This document shows, piece by piece, positions 9,259 to 17,939 of a stretch of 64,000 nt of DNA. Origin of the DNA: Modicisalibacter luteus DSM 23508 (GTDB lineage: Bacteria; Pseudomonadota; Gammaproteobacteria; Pseudomonadales; Halomonadaceae); the NCBI RefSeq assembly GCF_000378505.1, contig NZ_KB899995.1, positions 124,001-188,000 on the forward strand, in the 5' to 3' direction. The position numbers and the translations under genes were made by a program. A model generated the notes under the pieces. It did not search any database and was not told where the DNA came from. It worked only from the letters and a program-made list of their open reading frames with translations. Within the stretch, counting starts at the first letter, position 1; each line of letters starts with the position of its first letter.

Positions 9259-9303
9259 GGCATAATTCAAATTTAGAAACACTGACAATAATTGGAGAAA
9301 TAC

Positions 9304-10599
9304 ATGGGTGCCTTGTTAGCGATAGGGACAGTCATCATATTAATGGTTATAGGTGTGCCAGTCGTCTTCTCGTTCGCCGCCATGACGCTCGTGCTCTCGT
9401 TCGCTTACGATGTCGACATATCGTCATTAATGACAACGGGGTTTTGGTCCATCAATTCCATAATTTTGCTGGCTCTCCCGTTGTTTATCATGACAGGGTA
9501 CCTGATGCAGTCTGGAGGAATTGCGGCTAGGTTAATACGCTTTGTCGAAGCAATCGTTGGCTCGTCCCGCAGCGGCATGGGCACGTCAATGGTGGTGGCC
9601 TGCGGCGTGTTTGGCGCCATTTCTGGCACAGCCTCGGCCGCAGTGGCCTCGATTGGCACTATCATGATCGATCCTATGGAAAAACACGGTTACAGCCGCC
9701 CTTATTCCACGGCCCTGGTCGGAATTTCTTCACTGTTAGGCCTGTTGATTCCCCCCAGTATTACCATGATTCTATACGCTGTAGTAACACGGCAGTCCGT
9801 CGCGGCCGTGTTTCTGGCTACCATCGGGCCAGGCATATTGCTGATCATCTTTCTATGCACGATCAATGCCTACAAGATGCGCAAGAATCCTGCCTACAGC
9901 CCAACAGTGCTTACACTGAGTGATCGATTTCGAGACATCGGCAGTACTGGTTGGAAGGCCTTCCCAGCGTTGATGCTGCCGATCATTATCTTGGGCGGTA
10001 TTTATGGAGGCATCTTTACTCCAACGGAGGCGGCCGCCATCGCCGTCGTTTATGCCATCCCCGTTGGGTTGTTCGTTTATCGAGACCTCGATTTGAAGGC
10101 CTTGGCCAGATGTTTCGTTCAAGCCGCCACGACCACTGGCGTTATCATGATCATTCTGCTTTTTTCCTTCGTGGCCAGCCGCATATTCACCTTCGAGCGA
10201 GTGCCACAGCAGTTGACCGAGTTGTTGCTTGACCTGTTCCATAACAAACTGATCATTCTCCTCATGGTCAACATCTTCTTGATCCTGATGGGCATGATTA
10301 TGGATGACGTAAGTGTCGTGGCCATCCTCAGTCCGTTGCTGCTGCCGGTCATGGAGAGCATCGGCATTCATCCGGTGCATTTTGCCGCCATCGTAGGCAC
10401 CAGTGTTGTCATCGGTTGTAATAGCCCACCCATGGCACCCATCCTATTCATGAGCTGTCGTATCGGTCGGGTCGGTATGTCGCAGGTCATGAGGCCTGCG
10501 TTCAGCCTCATGTTGCTTGCTGCTTTGCCTGTGATGCTGATCACCACCTACTGGCCATCGTTGTCGCTTTTCTTACCCCGTCTGCTTGGCTATATCTAA
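9304..10599 (+). CDS. dctM: TRAP transporter large permease DctM
   Basis: A 431-aa DctM with about twelve hydrophobic segments. Family landmarks include LPLFIMTGYLMQSGGIAARL, ACGVFGAISGTASAAVASIGTIM, LLGLLIPPSITMILYAVVT, GGIYGGIFTPTEAAAIAVVYA and GMIMDDVSVVAILSPLLLPVM. ATG 9304 is chosen over the in-frame TTG at 9292 because GGAG (9294-9297) lies six bases upstream. A terminator follows immediately. Confidence 0.92.
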   Translation: MGALLAIGTVIILMVIGVPVVFSFAAMTLVLSFAYDVDISSLMTTGFWSINSIILLALPLFIMTGYLMQSGGIAARLIRFVEAIVGSSRSGMGTSMVVACGVFGAISGTASAAVASIGTIMIDPMEKHGYSRPYSTALVGISSLLGLLIPPSITMILYAVVTRQSVAAVFLATIGPGILLIIFLCTINAYKMRKNPAYSPTVLTLSDRFRDIGSTGWKAFPALMLPIIILGGIYGGIFTPTEAAAIAVVYAIPVGLFVYRDLDLKALARCFVQAATTTGVIMIILLFSFVASRIFTFERVPQQLTELLLDLFHNKLIILLMVNIFLILMGMIMDDVSVVAILSPLLLPVMESIGIHPVHFAAIVGTSVVIGCNSPPMAPILFMSCRIGRVGMSQVMRPAFSLMLLAALPVMLITTYWPSLSLFLPRLLGYI

Positions 10600-10609
10600 G
10601 CCGGAGCCG

Positions 10610-10639
10610 AAAAAAGCTGCCCACATGGGCAGCTTTTTT
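10610..10639. terminator. Bidirectional intrinsic terminator
   Basis: A 13-bp stem (arms 10610-10622 and 10627-10639) with an A-run on the left and a T-run on the right, so it works in both directions. It separates the convergent dctM and racemase-superfamily genes. Confidence 0.9.
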
Positions 10640-10687
10640 CTTGAGTAACAGCGTCGAAGCGATGAAGCCCCTCGAGGTGCGGTATGA

Positions 10688-11722
10688 CTAGCTCTTGAAT
10701 GATGGCCAGGTATCGGTCAGCCGATAGCCCTCCGGCCAAGGGTCCTCGGGGTCCAGCATGTGTTGATGAGTGCCCGTGATCCAGCCCCGCCCAGATATCT
10801 CAGGAATGATAGCCTTCTGACCACCGATCATAGTTTCGCTCTTGAGGCGACCCTGGAATTCGGAGCCGATAATCGAGCGTCCCTTGAAGTAATCCCCCAC
10901 TGCCATCTCACCCCGGGCATGCAGTAGTGCCATACGGGCTGAAACCGCGGTCCCGGTGGGGGAGCGGTCAATCTTACCTGGCTGAATCGACACTGCTGAG
11001 CGTGCCGAGAGCTGGTTACCTTCCCGTTCAATGGGGCCTGCGAACAAGCAGAACGAGAAATGCGTCCAGTCCGGGTTATCGGGGTGGCGGAAAGTCAGCT
11101 GTTCGTTGGCTGCGTTGGTGATGCGTACGCCAAGCTCTGCAAGGTAGCGGGCTTCGTGTTCTTCCAGGCTGAACCCGAGCTCGTTCGCATCGACGACGAC
11201 AAAGCTATCGCCACCATAAGCGGTATCGACTCGGACCTTGCCGATACCCGGCACATCCAGTGTCTGGTCGAGTTCGCAGACAAAGGCAGGCACATTCTCG
11301 ACCGTTATCCGTTGTGCCTTGCCACCATGACACTCCGCCGTCACTTTCACCAGACCGCCTGGCGCCTCCAGGACCATCTCTGTTACCGGCTCTTGCATAG
11401 GAATGATGCCACTATCCAGCAATACCGTGGATACACAGATGGAATTTGACCCTGACATCGGTGGGGTATCCTCCGGCTCCATGATAATCCAGCCCATCTG
11501 TGCTTCAGGGTGCTTGGGTGGAACCAGAAGATTGACGTGGCGAAAGACGCCGCCACGCGGTTCGTTGAGAACGAAGTTACGCAGCGTCTGGTCGTTATCG
11601 ATCCAACTGCGTTGTTCCCAGAGCGTGTTACCTGGCGGAGGCGCGACGCCTCCGACAATCACGTCGCCCACTTCGCCCTCGGCATGACAAGAAATGACGT
11701 GAATGGTCTTGGAACTTCTCAT
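10688..11722 (-). CDS. Proline racemase superfamily protein with Ser90/Thr256 in place of the catalytic cysteines
   Basis: A 344-aa proline-racemase-fold protein. The two catalytic positions are PPMSGSNS (Ser90 where the first Cys normally sits) and DRSPTGTA (Thr256 where the second Cys sits, after Asp252). Proline racemases and 4-hydroxyproline epimerases usually carry Cys/Cys. Trans-3-hydroxy-L-proline dehydratases carry Cys/Thr. The Thr suggests a dehydratase-like one-base reaction, but the first base is also changed. It is the third gene of a minus-strand unit after a Ser/Cys paralogue and an Ldh-family reductase. The substrate is probably a hydroxyproline isomer; the reaction is uncertain. 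Confidence 0.75.
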   Translation of the reverse strand: MRSSKTIHVISCHAEGEVGDVIVGGVAPPPGNTLWEQRSWIDNDQTLRNFVLNEPRGGVFRHVNLLVPPKHPEAQMGWIIMEPEDTPPMSGSNSICVSTVLLDSGIIPMQEPVTEMVLEAPGGLVKVTAECHGGKAQRITVENVPAFVCELDQTLDVPGIGKVRVDTAYGGDSFVVVDANELGFSLEEHEARYLAELGVRITNAANEQLTFRHPDNPDWTHFSFCLFAGPIEREGNQLSARSAVSIQPGKIDRSPTGTAVSARMALLHARGEMAVGDYFKGRSIIGSEFQGRLKSETMIGGQKAIIPEISGRGWITGTHQHMLDPEDPWPEGYRLTDTWPSFKS

Positions 11723-11858
11723 AGATCACCTATTAGGTAGTGCTCGCGAAACGCTAGCGAAACTTGATAGGAGGAAGGTATGCAGGGAGAAACGTCAGGC
11801 TCAGCCCCGTATCATGATCTGCTCCGTAAATGCCCGGTCAGTGCCGACTTTCTGCTCC

Positions 11859-12851
11859 TCACAAGAAGCGCCGGATCTTTTCAAGCACCACAGTGTCGAC
11901 AGTGACGCGGTCCTCGTCCGTTATCTTGCTCCGCACCGGGCGGCGGCCAGGCACATAAGCCCCACGTTCGGCGACCCGGTCAAGTTGCTCGGTGAGACGG
12001 CTGGAAAAGCGCTCATCGATAGCGGTGGGCTGGATGGCAATAATCGTCATCCCTGCATCTATTACCCGGTCCCCATGTTGAAAATCGGGCATGTCGAGTG
12101 ACCATGAGGCTCCGGATAACCCGGCAGCTAGACACTCGATCATCAATGCCACGTTCGCACCTTTCGCTCCCCCAAACGCCAGAAGTGCGCCACGCAGGCC
12201 GGCTGCTGCATCGGTCGTTACTCGGCCTGTCTCGTCGATTGCCCAGCCTTCAGGGATCTCGCTGCCTTCTTCTGCAGCCTTGGCAAGATTGACAAAGGCA
12301 GTTGCGCTCGACGCCTGATCGATGACCAGCGGCGCATCCACATCGGCTAAAGGCGCAGCGAAGGCCATCGGATTGGTACCGAAAGCGATCTTGCCCCCGG
12401 GTGAGCCTGCAACGACTGCCGGGCTATTGGACGCAGCAAGGGCGACTACCCCTTCCAAGGCAAGATGGCGAACGTAGTAGCCCAGCTCGCCAGTCGTATA
12501 GCTGTTGGATTGAGTAAAGAGGGTAACGCCGAGTTCTCGGGTTCTCTCGACGAGTGTCGATGCTGCCAGGTCGAAACCGAGCTGCGCTATTCCTCCATCA
12601 GCATTGGAGTGGAGAATGGCGGGCAAGGGCGAAGTGAGCTCAGGCTCGGCATCGCCATTGATCCGCCCGGCACGGAAGCTGGAAAGATAATCCAGCAGAT
12701 GCGGAAAGCCGACACCGGGCCGCCCAAAAAGCGCTGCCGATACGGTTGCCTTGGCCAACGAGCGTGCCGTGGCAGGGTTGGCGCCTGCGGCGAGACAGGC
12801 ATGTTCAGCCAGTTTCTCTGCCTCGTGAGCGGAAAGCGTCTGCTGATCCAC
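11859..12851 (-). CDS. Ldh-family (malate/lactate/ureidoglycolate dehydrogenase-like) oxidoreductase, possible imino acid reductase
   Basis: A 330-aa member of the Ldh_2 superfamily, which includes delta-1-pyrroline-2-carboxylate reductases. Visible landmarks are the C-terminal GALLAFGGAKGANVALMIECLAAGLSGA and GGKIAFGTNPMAFAAP in the NAD(P) domain. Two usual motifs are altered. The Ser-His-Gly segment reads GRPGVGFPHLLDYL (about residue 45), and the S-N-H-F-G segment reads QSNSYTTGELGYY (about residue 115). It lies 35 bases from the upstream paralogue and 136 from the downstream one. Reduction of pyrroline-2-carboxylate to L-proline fits the context. Confidence 0.7.
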   Translation of the reverse strand: MDQQTLSAHEAEKLAEHACLAAGANPATARSLAKATVSAALFGRPGVGFPHLLDYLSSFRAGRINGDAEPELTSPLPAILHSNADGGIAQLGFDLAASTLVERTRELGVTLFTQSNSYTTGELGYYVRHLALEGVVALAASNSPAVVAGSPGGKIAFGTNPMAFAAPLADVDAPLVIDQASSATAFVNLAKAAEEGSEIPEGWAIDETGRVTTDAAAGLRGALLAFGGAKGANVALMIECLAAGLSGASWSLDMPDFQHGDRVIDAGMTIIAIQPTAIDERFSSRLTEQLDRVAERGAYVPGRRPVRSKITDEDRVTVDTVVLEKIRRFL

Positions 12852-12886
12852 GATAGTGACCTCTCAATGTTCGCTCTTGATTTGGC

Positions 12887-13939
12887 TCAAGCCCAAATAT
12901 CCTGCACGCTGAACCCTTCGGTGAAGGGGTCATCATTATCCAGAACGTAGGTGTTAATCCCGTAGATCCAACTGGTACCCGAGATAGTCGGCACTACCGC
13001 TTTCCTGTCGCCAATGCTTGTTTCTTCGACAAGGCGGCCGGTGAAAACATTACCGAGGATTCCCTGGTGACGAAAATCCTGATTCATCGCGAGTTCGCCC
13101 TTGGCATGCAGAACCGCCATCTTGGCGCAGGTTCCCGTACCGCAGGGACAACGATCGATGGCGCCTGTCCAGGTGCTCGGATTGTCCCAATCGAATCCCC
13201 CGGAAGCGACGGTGACCGCATTCTTCCAGTCAGCGTCTGGGCTACTTGCCGGCCCGGAAAGCTGCGATATCGTGATCCCGACTCCCGGGTACTCGGGGTG
13301 CTCAACCGGTAATTGCTCGATAGCTGCCTGCCTGATCATGGCCGAAATTCGTGCTATCTCAGCCCCATGCTCAGGGATTAGCTCGATGCCGGGAAACTGT
13401 CGGACATCAGCAATGACATAAAACATGCCTCCCCAGCCGACATCCACCGTCACCTTGCCAAGATGGGGAACCTCTATTTCTGCGTCGAGATAGGCTGCGA
13501 AGGCAGGAACGTTCTTGAAGGTGACGCTTTTTACCTTGCCATTCTTGCATTCGGCTGTGATTCGAATAAGGCCGGCGGGTGCTTCAAGAACAAGCTCAGT
13601 GACTGGCTCGCGCATCGGTAACATGCCCATCTCAAGCAGCACGGTTGCCACCGAAATCGTGTTGCCCCCTGACATGACCGGATACTCGACCTGCTCCATG
13701 ATGATGTACCCAGCATCCGCATCGGGATGGCAGGGGGGAACGATGACATTGCAACACAGTGGAGGGTAGCCACGCGGCTCACGCAGCATTAACTGACGCA
13801 ATTGGTCGTCGTTTTCCCGCAACCAAACCATTTTTTCATAAACCGTACTTCCCGGAATATTGGGCACACCCCCCGTGATAACCCGCATGGGCTCGCCAGC
13901 ATGGGTATCAATGGCATGAATTGTTCTTTTAAACGACAT
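12887..13939 (-). CDS. Proline racemase superfamily protein, Ser90/Cys266 type (4-hydroxyproline 2-epimerase-like)
   Basis: A 350-aa proline-racemase-fold enzyme. The first catalytic position reads PVMSGGNTIS (Ser90) and the second DRCPCGTGTCAKMA (Asp262, Cys266). Ser/Cys is a recognised variant of the two-base site, so epimerase or racemase activity is plausible. It leads the minus-strand operon with the Ldh-family gene and the Ser/Thr paralogue. Together with the lyase, flavoenzyme and aldehyde dehydrogenase at 3.6-7.4 kb, it would supply the first step, trans-4-hydroxy-L-proline to cis-4-hydroxy-D-proline. The substrate is inferred. Confidence 0.78.
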   Translation of the reverse strand: MSFKRTIHAIDTHAGEPMRVITGGVPNIPGSTVYEKMVWLRENDDQLRQLMLREPRGYPPLCCNVIVPPCHPDADAGYIIMEQVEYPVMSGGNTISVATVLLEMGMLPMREPVTELVLEAPAGLIRITAECKNGKVKSVTFKNVPAFAAYLDAEIEVPHLGKVTVDVGWGGMFYVIADVRQFPGIELIPEHGAEIARISAMIRQAAIEQLPVEHPEYPGVGITISQLSGPASSPDADWKNAVTVASGGFDWDNPSTWTGAIDRCPCGTGTCAKMAVLHAKGELAMNQDFRHQGILGNVFTGRLVEETSIGDRKAVVPTISGTSWIYGINTYVLDNDDPFTEGFSVQDIWA

Positions 13940-14013
13940 GGTTTATCTCTTTACTGTAGTGGCCATGCGGAAATTAAGTGTTTTTTATAATGGCTCGGCA
14001 CGAGCAGTCAGTA

Positions 14014-16050
14014 TCAAAGGTCCTTGACGAGCCGTAATGCATCGTAAATCGCCGCATGCGTGTTCCTATGCGAGATCGCGTCGCCCACTCTAAACAGTTG
14101 GAACTTTCCGTCCGGGTTGGTATCGACCGATTGCGGGTTGCCGGCGATCAGGTTGTCGTAATTGACAGCGCCCAGATTGCTCGACAATGGCTTGAGTTCT
14201 TCATATAAATCTTCCATCGGCAAGGTGCCGAAATTGACCACGACCTGGTCTACACGACGCTCTTTGTTGACCTGGGTGTAATCGCTGCTGACCGAGGCGA
14301 GGAGGTCGCTGCCCTCGCGCCGAATCTTGCTCAGGCGGAAGGTCGGCGTAAACGTCACGTCCAGCAACTGCAAGGTGCGCATGTACGGCACCAGGTTCAT
14401 GGCCATGACTTCCGGCGCCAATGCGCGGTCGGCCGTCATGTACTCCACCTTGCCACCCGCCTTGGCAATGATTTCCGCTGCCTGCAGGGCCGTATGGTCG
14501 CCGGCATCATCGTACACCAGTACATTGCTGCCCGGCTTGGCATGGCCGGAAAGGATGTCCCACCCGGTGATGGCCAGTTCGTTACCCTCATCAAGTGCCT
14601 GCTCGTTAGGTAGACCACCGGTGGCCACGATCACCACGTCGGGAGACTCGGCCAGCACTTCGTCCTGTTCGGCAAACACGTTGAAATGAAAAGTCACGCC
14701 CATGGCCTGACAACGCTCGAAACGCCAGTCGATGATGCCCATCATTTCGCGCCGGCGTTCACTCTGTGCCGTCAGACGGATCTGGCCACCGGGGGCATCG
14801 GCCGCCTCGAATACGACCACCTCATGTCCACGCTCGGCGGCCACGCGAGCGGCCTCGAGCCCCCCGGGGCCGGTGCCGACGACCACAACCTTGCGCTTGG
14901 TCTGGGCCGGCGGAATGGTGTGCGGCATGGTGGTCTCGCGGCCAGTTGCTGCATTATGGATGCAGTAGGCCGCACCGCCCTGATAGATGCGGTCGAGGCA
15001 GTAGTTGGCGCCGACGCAGGGGCGGATTTCTTCCTCCCGGCCCTCGATGACTTTTCTCATCAAGTGGGGGTCTGCCATGTGGGCCCGCGTCATGCCGACC
15101 ATGTCGATCTTGCCTGAGGCAATCGCATGACGCGCTGTGGCGACATCCTGGATCTTGGCACCGTGGAACGTGGGGAAATCGACTTCGCGCCTGATATCCC
15201 CGGCGAAATCGAGATGCGGGGCGCTGGGCATGCCTTGGATCGGTATGACATCGGTCAGGCCAGGGTCGGTATCGATATGGCCTTTCACGACGTTGAGGAA
15301 ATCCACAAGACCACTGGCTTTCAGACGATGGGAGATTTCCATGCCGTCACGTGCATCGAAGCCACCGGGCAAGCACTCATCACCGGTGTAGCGCACACCT
15401 AACAGGAAGCGATCACCCACCCGCTCGCGAATCGCCTGAAGAACTTCGAAGGTAAATCGAAGCCGATTCTCCAGACTACCGCCGTACGGTGCATCGAGTT
15501 CATTGGTCAGTGGTGACCAGAACTGATCCATCAAATGGCCATAAGCCTGGATCTCGAGACCATCCAATCCAGCGGCATGCATGCGCTCGGCGGCATCCGC
15601 ATAGTCCTTGATCAATCGCTCGATGTCCCAGAGTTCGGCCTTCTTCGGGTAAGCGCGGTGGGAGGCTTCGCGGTGATTTGAGGCCGAGACGGCCGGCAGC
15701 CAGTCGCCTTTGTCCCAGCGGGTCCGGCGGCCCAAGTGTGTCAGCTGGATCATGACCGCCGTGCCGTGTTCGTGGCAGGCGTCGGTCAGCTCGCGCATCC
15801 ACGGCACCACTTCATCCTTGTAAGCGAGGATATTGTTGAAGACGGGCGGGCTATCTCTCGATACCGCAGCGGAGCCTGCCGTCATGGTCAGCGCCACGCC
15901 TGCCTTGGCACGTTCAACGTGGTAAGCCCGGTACAACTCCTTGGGCATGCCGTCTTCGGGGTAGGCGGGCTCATGCGAGGTCAGCATGACTCGGTTTTTT
16001 AGCGTCAGGTGCTTGAGTTGTAGGGGTTGTAGCAACGGATCGTTTTTCAC
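14014..16050 (-). CDS. NADH:flavin oxidoreductase/2,4-dienoyl-CoA reductase-type demethylase (DgcA/N-methylproline demethylase-like)
   Basis: A 678-aa two-part flavoprotein. An N-terminal FMN TIM-barrel (LTLKNRVMLTSHEPAY, GLDGLEIQAYGHLMDQFWSPLTNELD) and a 4Fe-4S cluster (CVGANYCLDRIYQGGAAYCIHN) are followed by a C-terminal FAD/NAD domain (VVVVGTGPGGLEAARVAAERGHEVVVFE). I place the start at GTG 16050, preceded by AAGG. An in-frame ATG at 16119 would put the promoter and operator inside the gene. Relatives include the dimethylglycine demethylase subunit DgcA and N-methylproline demethylases, which pass electrons to an ETF. proC, putP and etfBA nearby favour N-methylproline. No DgcB-type iron-sulfur partner is adjacent. 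Confidence 0.75.
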   Translation of the reverse strand: MKNDPLLQPLQLKHLTLKNRVMLTSHEPAYPEDGMPKELYRAYHVERAKAGVALTMTAGSAAVSRDSPPVFNNILAYKDEVVPWMRELTDACHEHGTAVMIQLTHLGRRTRWDKGDWLPAVSASNHREASHRAYPKKAELWDIERLIKDYADAAERMHAAGLDGLEIQAYGHLMDQFWSPLTNELDAPYGGSLENRLRFTFEVLQAIRERVGDRFLLGVRYTGDECLPGGFDARDGMEISHRLKASGLVDFLNVVKGHIDTDPGLTDVIPIQGMPSAPHLDFAGDIRREVDFPTFHGAKIQDVATARHAIASGKIDMVGMTRAHMADPHLMRKVIEGREEEIRPCVGANYCLDRIYQGGAAYCIHNAATGRETTMPHTIPPAQTKRKVVVVGTGPGGLEAARVAAERGHEVVVFEAADAPGGQIRLTAQSERRREMMGIIDWRFERCQAMGVTFHFNVFAEQDEVLAESPDVVIVATGGLPNEQALDEGNELAITGWDILSGHAKPGSNVLVYDDAGDHTALQAAEIIAKAGGKVEYMTADRALAPEVMAMNLVPYMRTLQLLDVTFTPTFRLSKIRREGSDLLASVSSDYTQVNKERRVDQVVVNFGTLPMEDLYEELKPLSSNLGAVNYDNLIAGNPQSVDTNPDGKFQLFRVGDAISHRNTHAAIYDALRLVKDL

Positions 16051-16095
16051 GGTAAGAGACCTTTTTGTTTTGGTGTTGACACAAGCTAGCCTTCG

Positions 16096-16134
16096 CTGTA
16101 CACCTTTGTCAATAAACATGACAGTGGTGTACAG
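16096..16134. promoter_or_regulatory. Candidate TetR operator and divergent promoters
   Basis: CTGTACACC (16096-16104) and GGTGTACAG (16126-16134) form a perfect 9-bp inverted repeat with a 21-bp spacer. Candidate promoters overlap it: minus strand TTGACA (16107-16112) with TAGCTT 18 bases on, and plus strand TTGTCA (16106-16111) with TACAGA (16130-16135). The position between the demethylase and the TetR gene fits autoregulation and control of the catabolic gene. Confidence 0.5.
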
Positions 16135-16192
16135 AGGGGTGAAAAACTACCTGATACCATGGCTGCCATGTCAATCGAATAGAGGGAACTGC

Positions 16193-16882
16193 GTGAAGAA
16201 CGATCGTCCCAACATGAATAAGGTTGCTTGGATAGACGCAGCGTATGACCTGCTGATCAACTCGGGGGTCAGTGCCGTCAAGATCGTGCCATTAGCCAAG
16301 ACACTAGGAACATCACGCACCAGTTTTTACTGGTTGTTCAAGGATCGAGAGGAAGTGCTTGCCGCACTGCTGGAGCGCTGGGAGCAGCAGAATACGAAGG
16401 CCCTAGTATTGCAGACCGAAAAGTATGCCTCATCCATCGTTGAGGCCATGTTGAATGTCTTCGACTGCTGGTTTGATCCTTCCCTCTTCGACTCGGAATT
16501 CGAATATGCCGTTAGAAGCTGGAGCCTGCAGGATAGTGCCGTCGCCGAGCGGGTGCGCCAAGCCGATGAGCAACGTCTAAAAGCGCTGCAGGAAATGTTC
16601 ATTCGTTATGGATACGAAGCCCTGGAAGCCGACACCCGGGCCAGAACCGTTTACTTGCTTCAGATCGGCTACATCTCGATGCATACCCAAGAGACCAAGG
16701 ACACCCGTATCAGCCGCGTGGCCCAATACGTCAATATCTTTACCGGACAGCTCTGCACACCCGCAGATCTGGAGCGTTTTGCCGCACGGCACACGGCACG
16801 GTTCTCCTCCGAGGAACTGGCTGCTGCCCAACAGGAGATGACTCATGACGCAGACACCGACGCTCGGAATCATCGGTGGTAA
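16193..16882 (+). CDS. TetR/AcrR family transcriptional regulator
   Basis: A 229-aa regulator. The N-terminal HTH is WIDAAYDLLINSGVSAVKIVPLAKTLGTSRTSFYWLFKDREEVLAALLERWE. The remainder is a helical ligand domain. GTG 16193 is chosen because AGAGGGAA lies directly upstream (16181-16188) and earlier in-frame codons run through the divergent promoter region. It is divergent from the demethylase and overlaps proC by 38 bases, so it probably controls both. The ligand may be an N-methylated proline or a breakdown product (inference). Confidence 0.85.
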   Translation: MKNDRPNMNKVAWIDAAYDLLINSGVSAVKIVPLAKTLGTSRTSFYWLFKDREEVLAALLERWEQQNTKALVLQTEKYASSIVEAMLNVFDCWFDPSLFDSEFEYAVRSWSLQDSAVAERVRQADEQRLKALQEMFIRYGYEALEADTRARTVYLLQIGYISMHTQETKDTRISRVAQYVNIFTGQLCTPADLERFAARHTARFSSEELAAAQQEMTHDADTDARNHRW

Positions 16883-17639
16883 TGGCTGGCTTGGCAGTGC
16901 AGTAGGGCACTCAGTACTAACGAGTGGTCTGGTTGCCCCTGACCAGCTTGTCGTGACGGCTAGCCGTACGGGCCATCACTATCAAGAATGGCCCGAAGTT
17001 ACTTGCGTCGATAGCGCCGAAACACTTCTGGAAATGGCCGATGTCGTCATCGTGTCGGTTCGGCCAGAGCAGTTTAAGGCGTTGACACTACCGCTTGAGA
17101 AGCGGCTGGTGATTTCGCTGATGGCCAAAGTGCCGATAGCTGCGTTGGCCCGGGCCACGGGTAGCGATCGTATCGTGCGCGCCATGCCTAATGCCGCTGC
17201 AGCCGTTGGGTATTCCTATACGCCGTGGTATGCCACGCCTGACGTGACCGAGGCCGAGCGAGCGTTCGTTCATCGTTTACTCTCTGCTTGCGGTCCCAGC
17301 GATGAGGTCGAAGACGAATCCCAGGTTGAGTACTTGACGGCCCTGACCGGGAGTGGCCCGGCCTTTCCAGCGTTACTGGCCGATGCGTTGATCAGCCACG
17401 CCATGGCGCAAGGTCTACCCGAGGCTATTGCTCGGCGCAGCGTGCTACACACGTTTTCAGGCGCCAGCCAGTTGATGCTTGATGAAGCCTCGTCGCCCAG
17501 TGAGTTGGTCAAGCGGTTTCTCGATTACGGCGGCACGACTACTGAAGGCCTGAACGCCATGCTTCAATGCGGCTTTCGACAGGCTGTTCATCGTGGGCTG
17601 GATGCTGCCCATGACGCCGCCAAGCCTACGCCCGACTAA
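16845..17639 (+). CDS. proC: Pyrroline-5-carboxylate reductase family protein
   Basis: A 264-aa ProC-fold protein. It has an N-terminal GIIGGNGWLGSAV nucleotide-binding loop, VSVRPEQFKAL and RAMPNAAAAVGYSYTPW, and the C-terminal signature (ALTGSGPAFPALLADALISHAMAQGLPEAIARR, ending in DYGGTTTEGLNAML). The loop (GGNGWLG) departs slightly from the common GxGxMA form. Its start lies inside the end of the TetR gene, so the two are co-transcribed. In this catabolic cluster it may act on an imino acid intermediate rather than in proline biosynthesis. Confidence 0.82.
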   Translation: MTQTPTLGIIGGNGWLGSAVGHSVLTSGLVAPDQLVVTASRTGHHYQEWPEVTCVDSAETLLEMADVVIVSVRPEQFKALTLPLEKRLVISLMAKVPIAALARATGSDRIVRAMPNAAAAVGYSYTPWYATPDVTEAERAFVHRLLSACGPSDEVEDESQVEYLTALTGSGPAFPALLADALISHAMAQGLPEAIARRSVLHTFSGASQLMLDEASSPSELVKRFLDYGGTTTEGLNAMLQCGFRQAVHRGLDAAHDAAKPTPD

Positions 17640-17689
17640 GTGATCCAACACAACGTATTTCTTCAACAACTACATAAAAGGAAGAGAGC

Positions 17690-17841
17690 ATGACGTCCAA
17701 CAATACAACCGTATCCCAGTCTCCTGGCTGGGCCCACAAGCTCGCCACTCTACTCGGAAATCCAGCTTCAGCAACAGCCATCCCTCTCGGCTCGCGATCT
17801 AGGCGACGGCACTCGTAACCATTGCTCTGATCAACGACTGA
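17690..17841 (+). pseudogene. Broken small membrane-protein ORF upstream of putP
   Basis: An ATG at 17690 with a good RBS (AAAAGGAAGAGAG) opens a 42-codon frame (MTSNNTTVSQSPGWAHK..., ending at TAA 17816). Its N-terminal 34 residues look like a real protein. The frame then turns Arg-rich (SRSRRRHS). The next frame reads ATALVTIALIND and stops at 17841, which would complete a hydrophobic helix. One lost base near 17793 plus the TAG at 17800 would explain this. The rest of the 300-bp gap (17640-17939) holds only the putP RBS. Confidence 0.45.
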
Positions 17842-17939
17842 GCCACCCGCACAGCGATTGATCAACCTAAACAGTAACAACAACAGCGGCGCTACAGCGT
17901 TGCTAGGCCGGCTTTTGCCTGAAATAAGGAGAACGTACG

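Noticed and set aside
16051-16119. Longer N-terminus for the demethylase from ATG 16119
   Set aside because: It would translate through the promoter/operator; GTG 16050 has an RBS and starts the protein at the family N-terminus.
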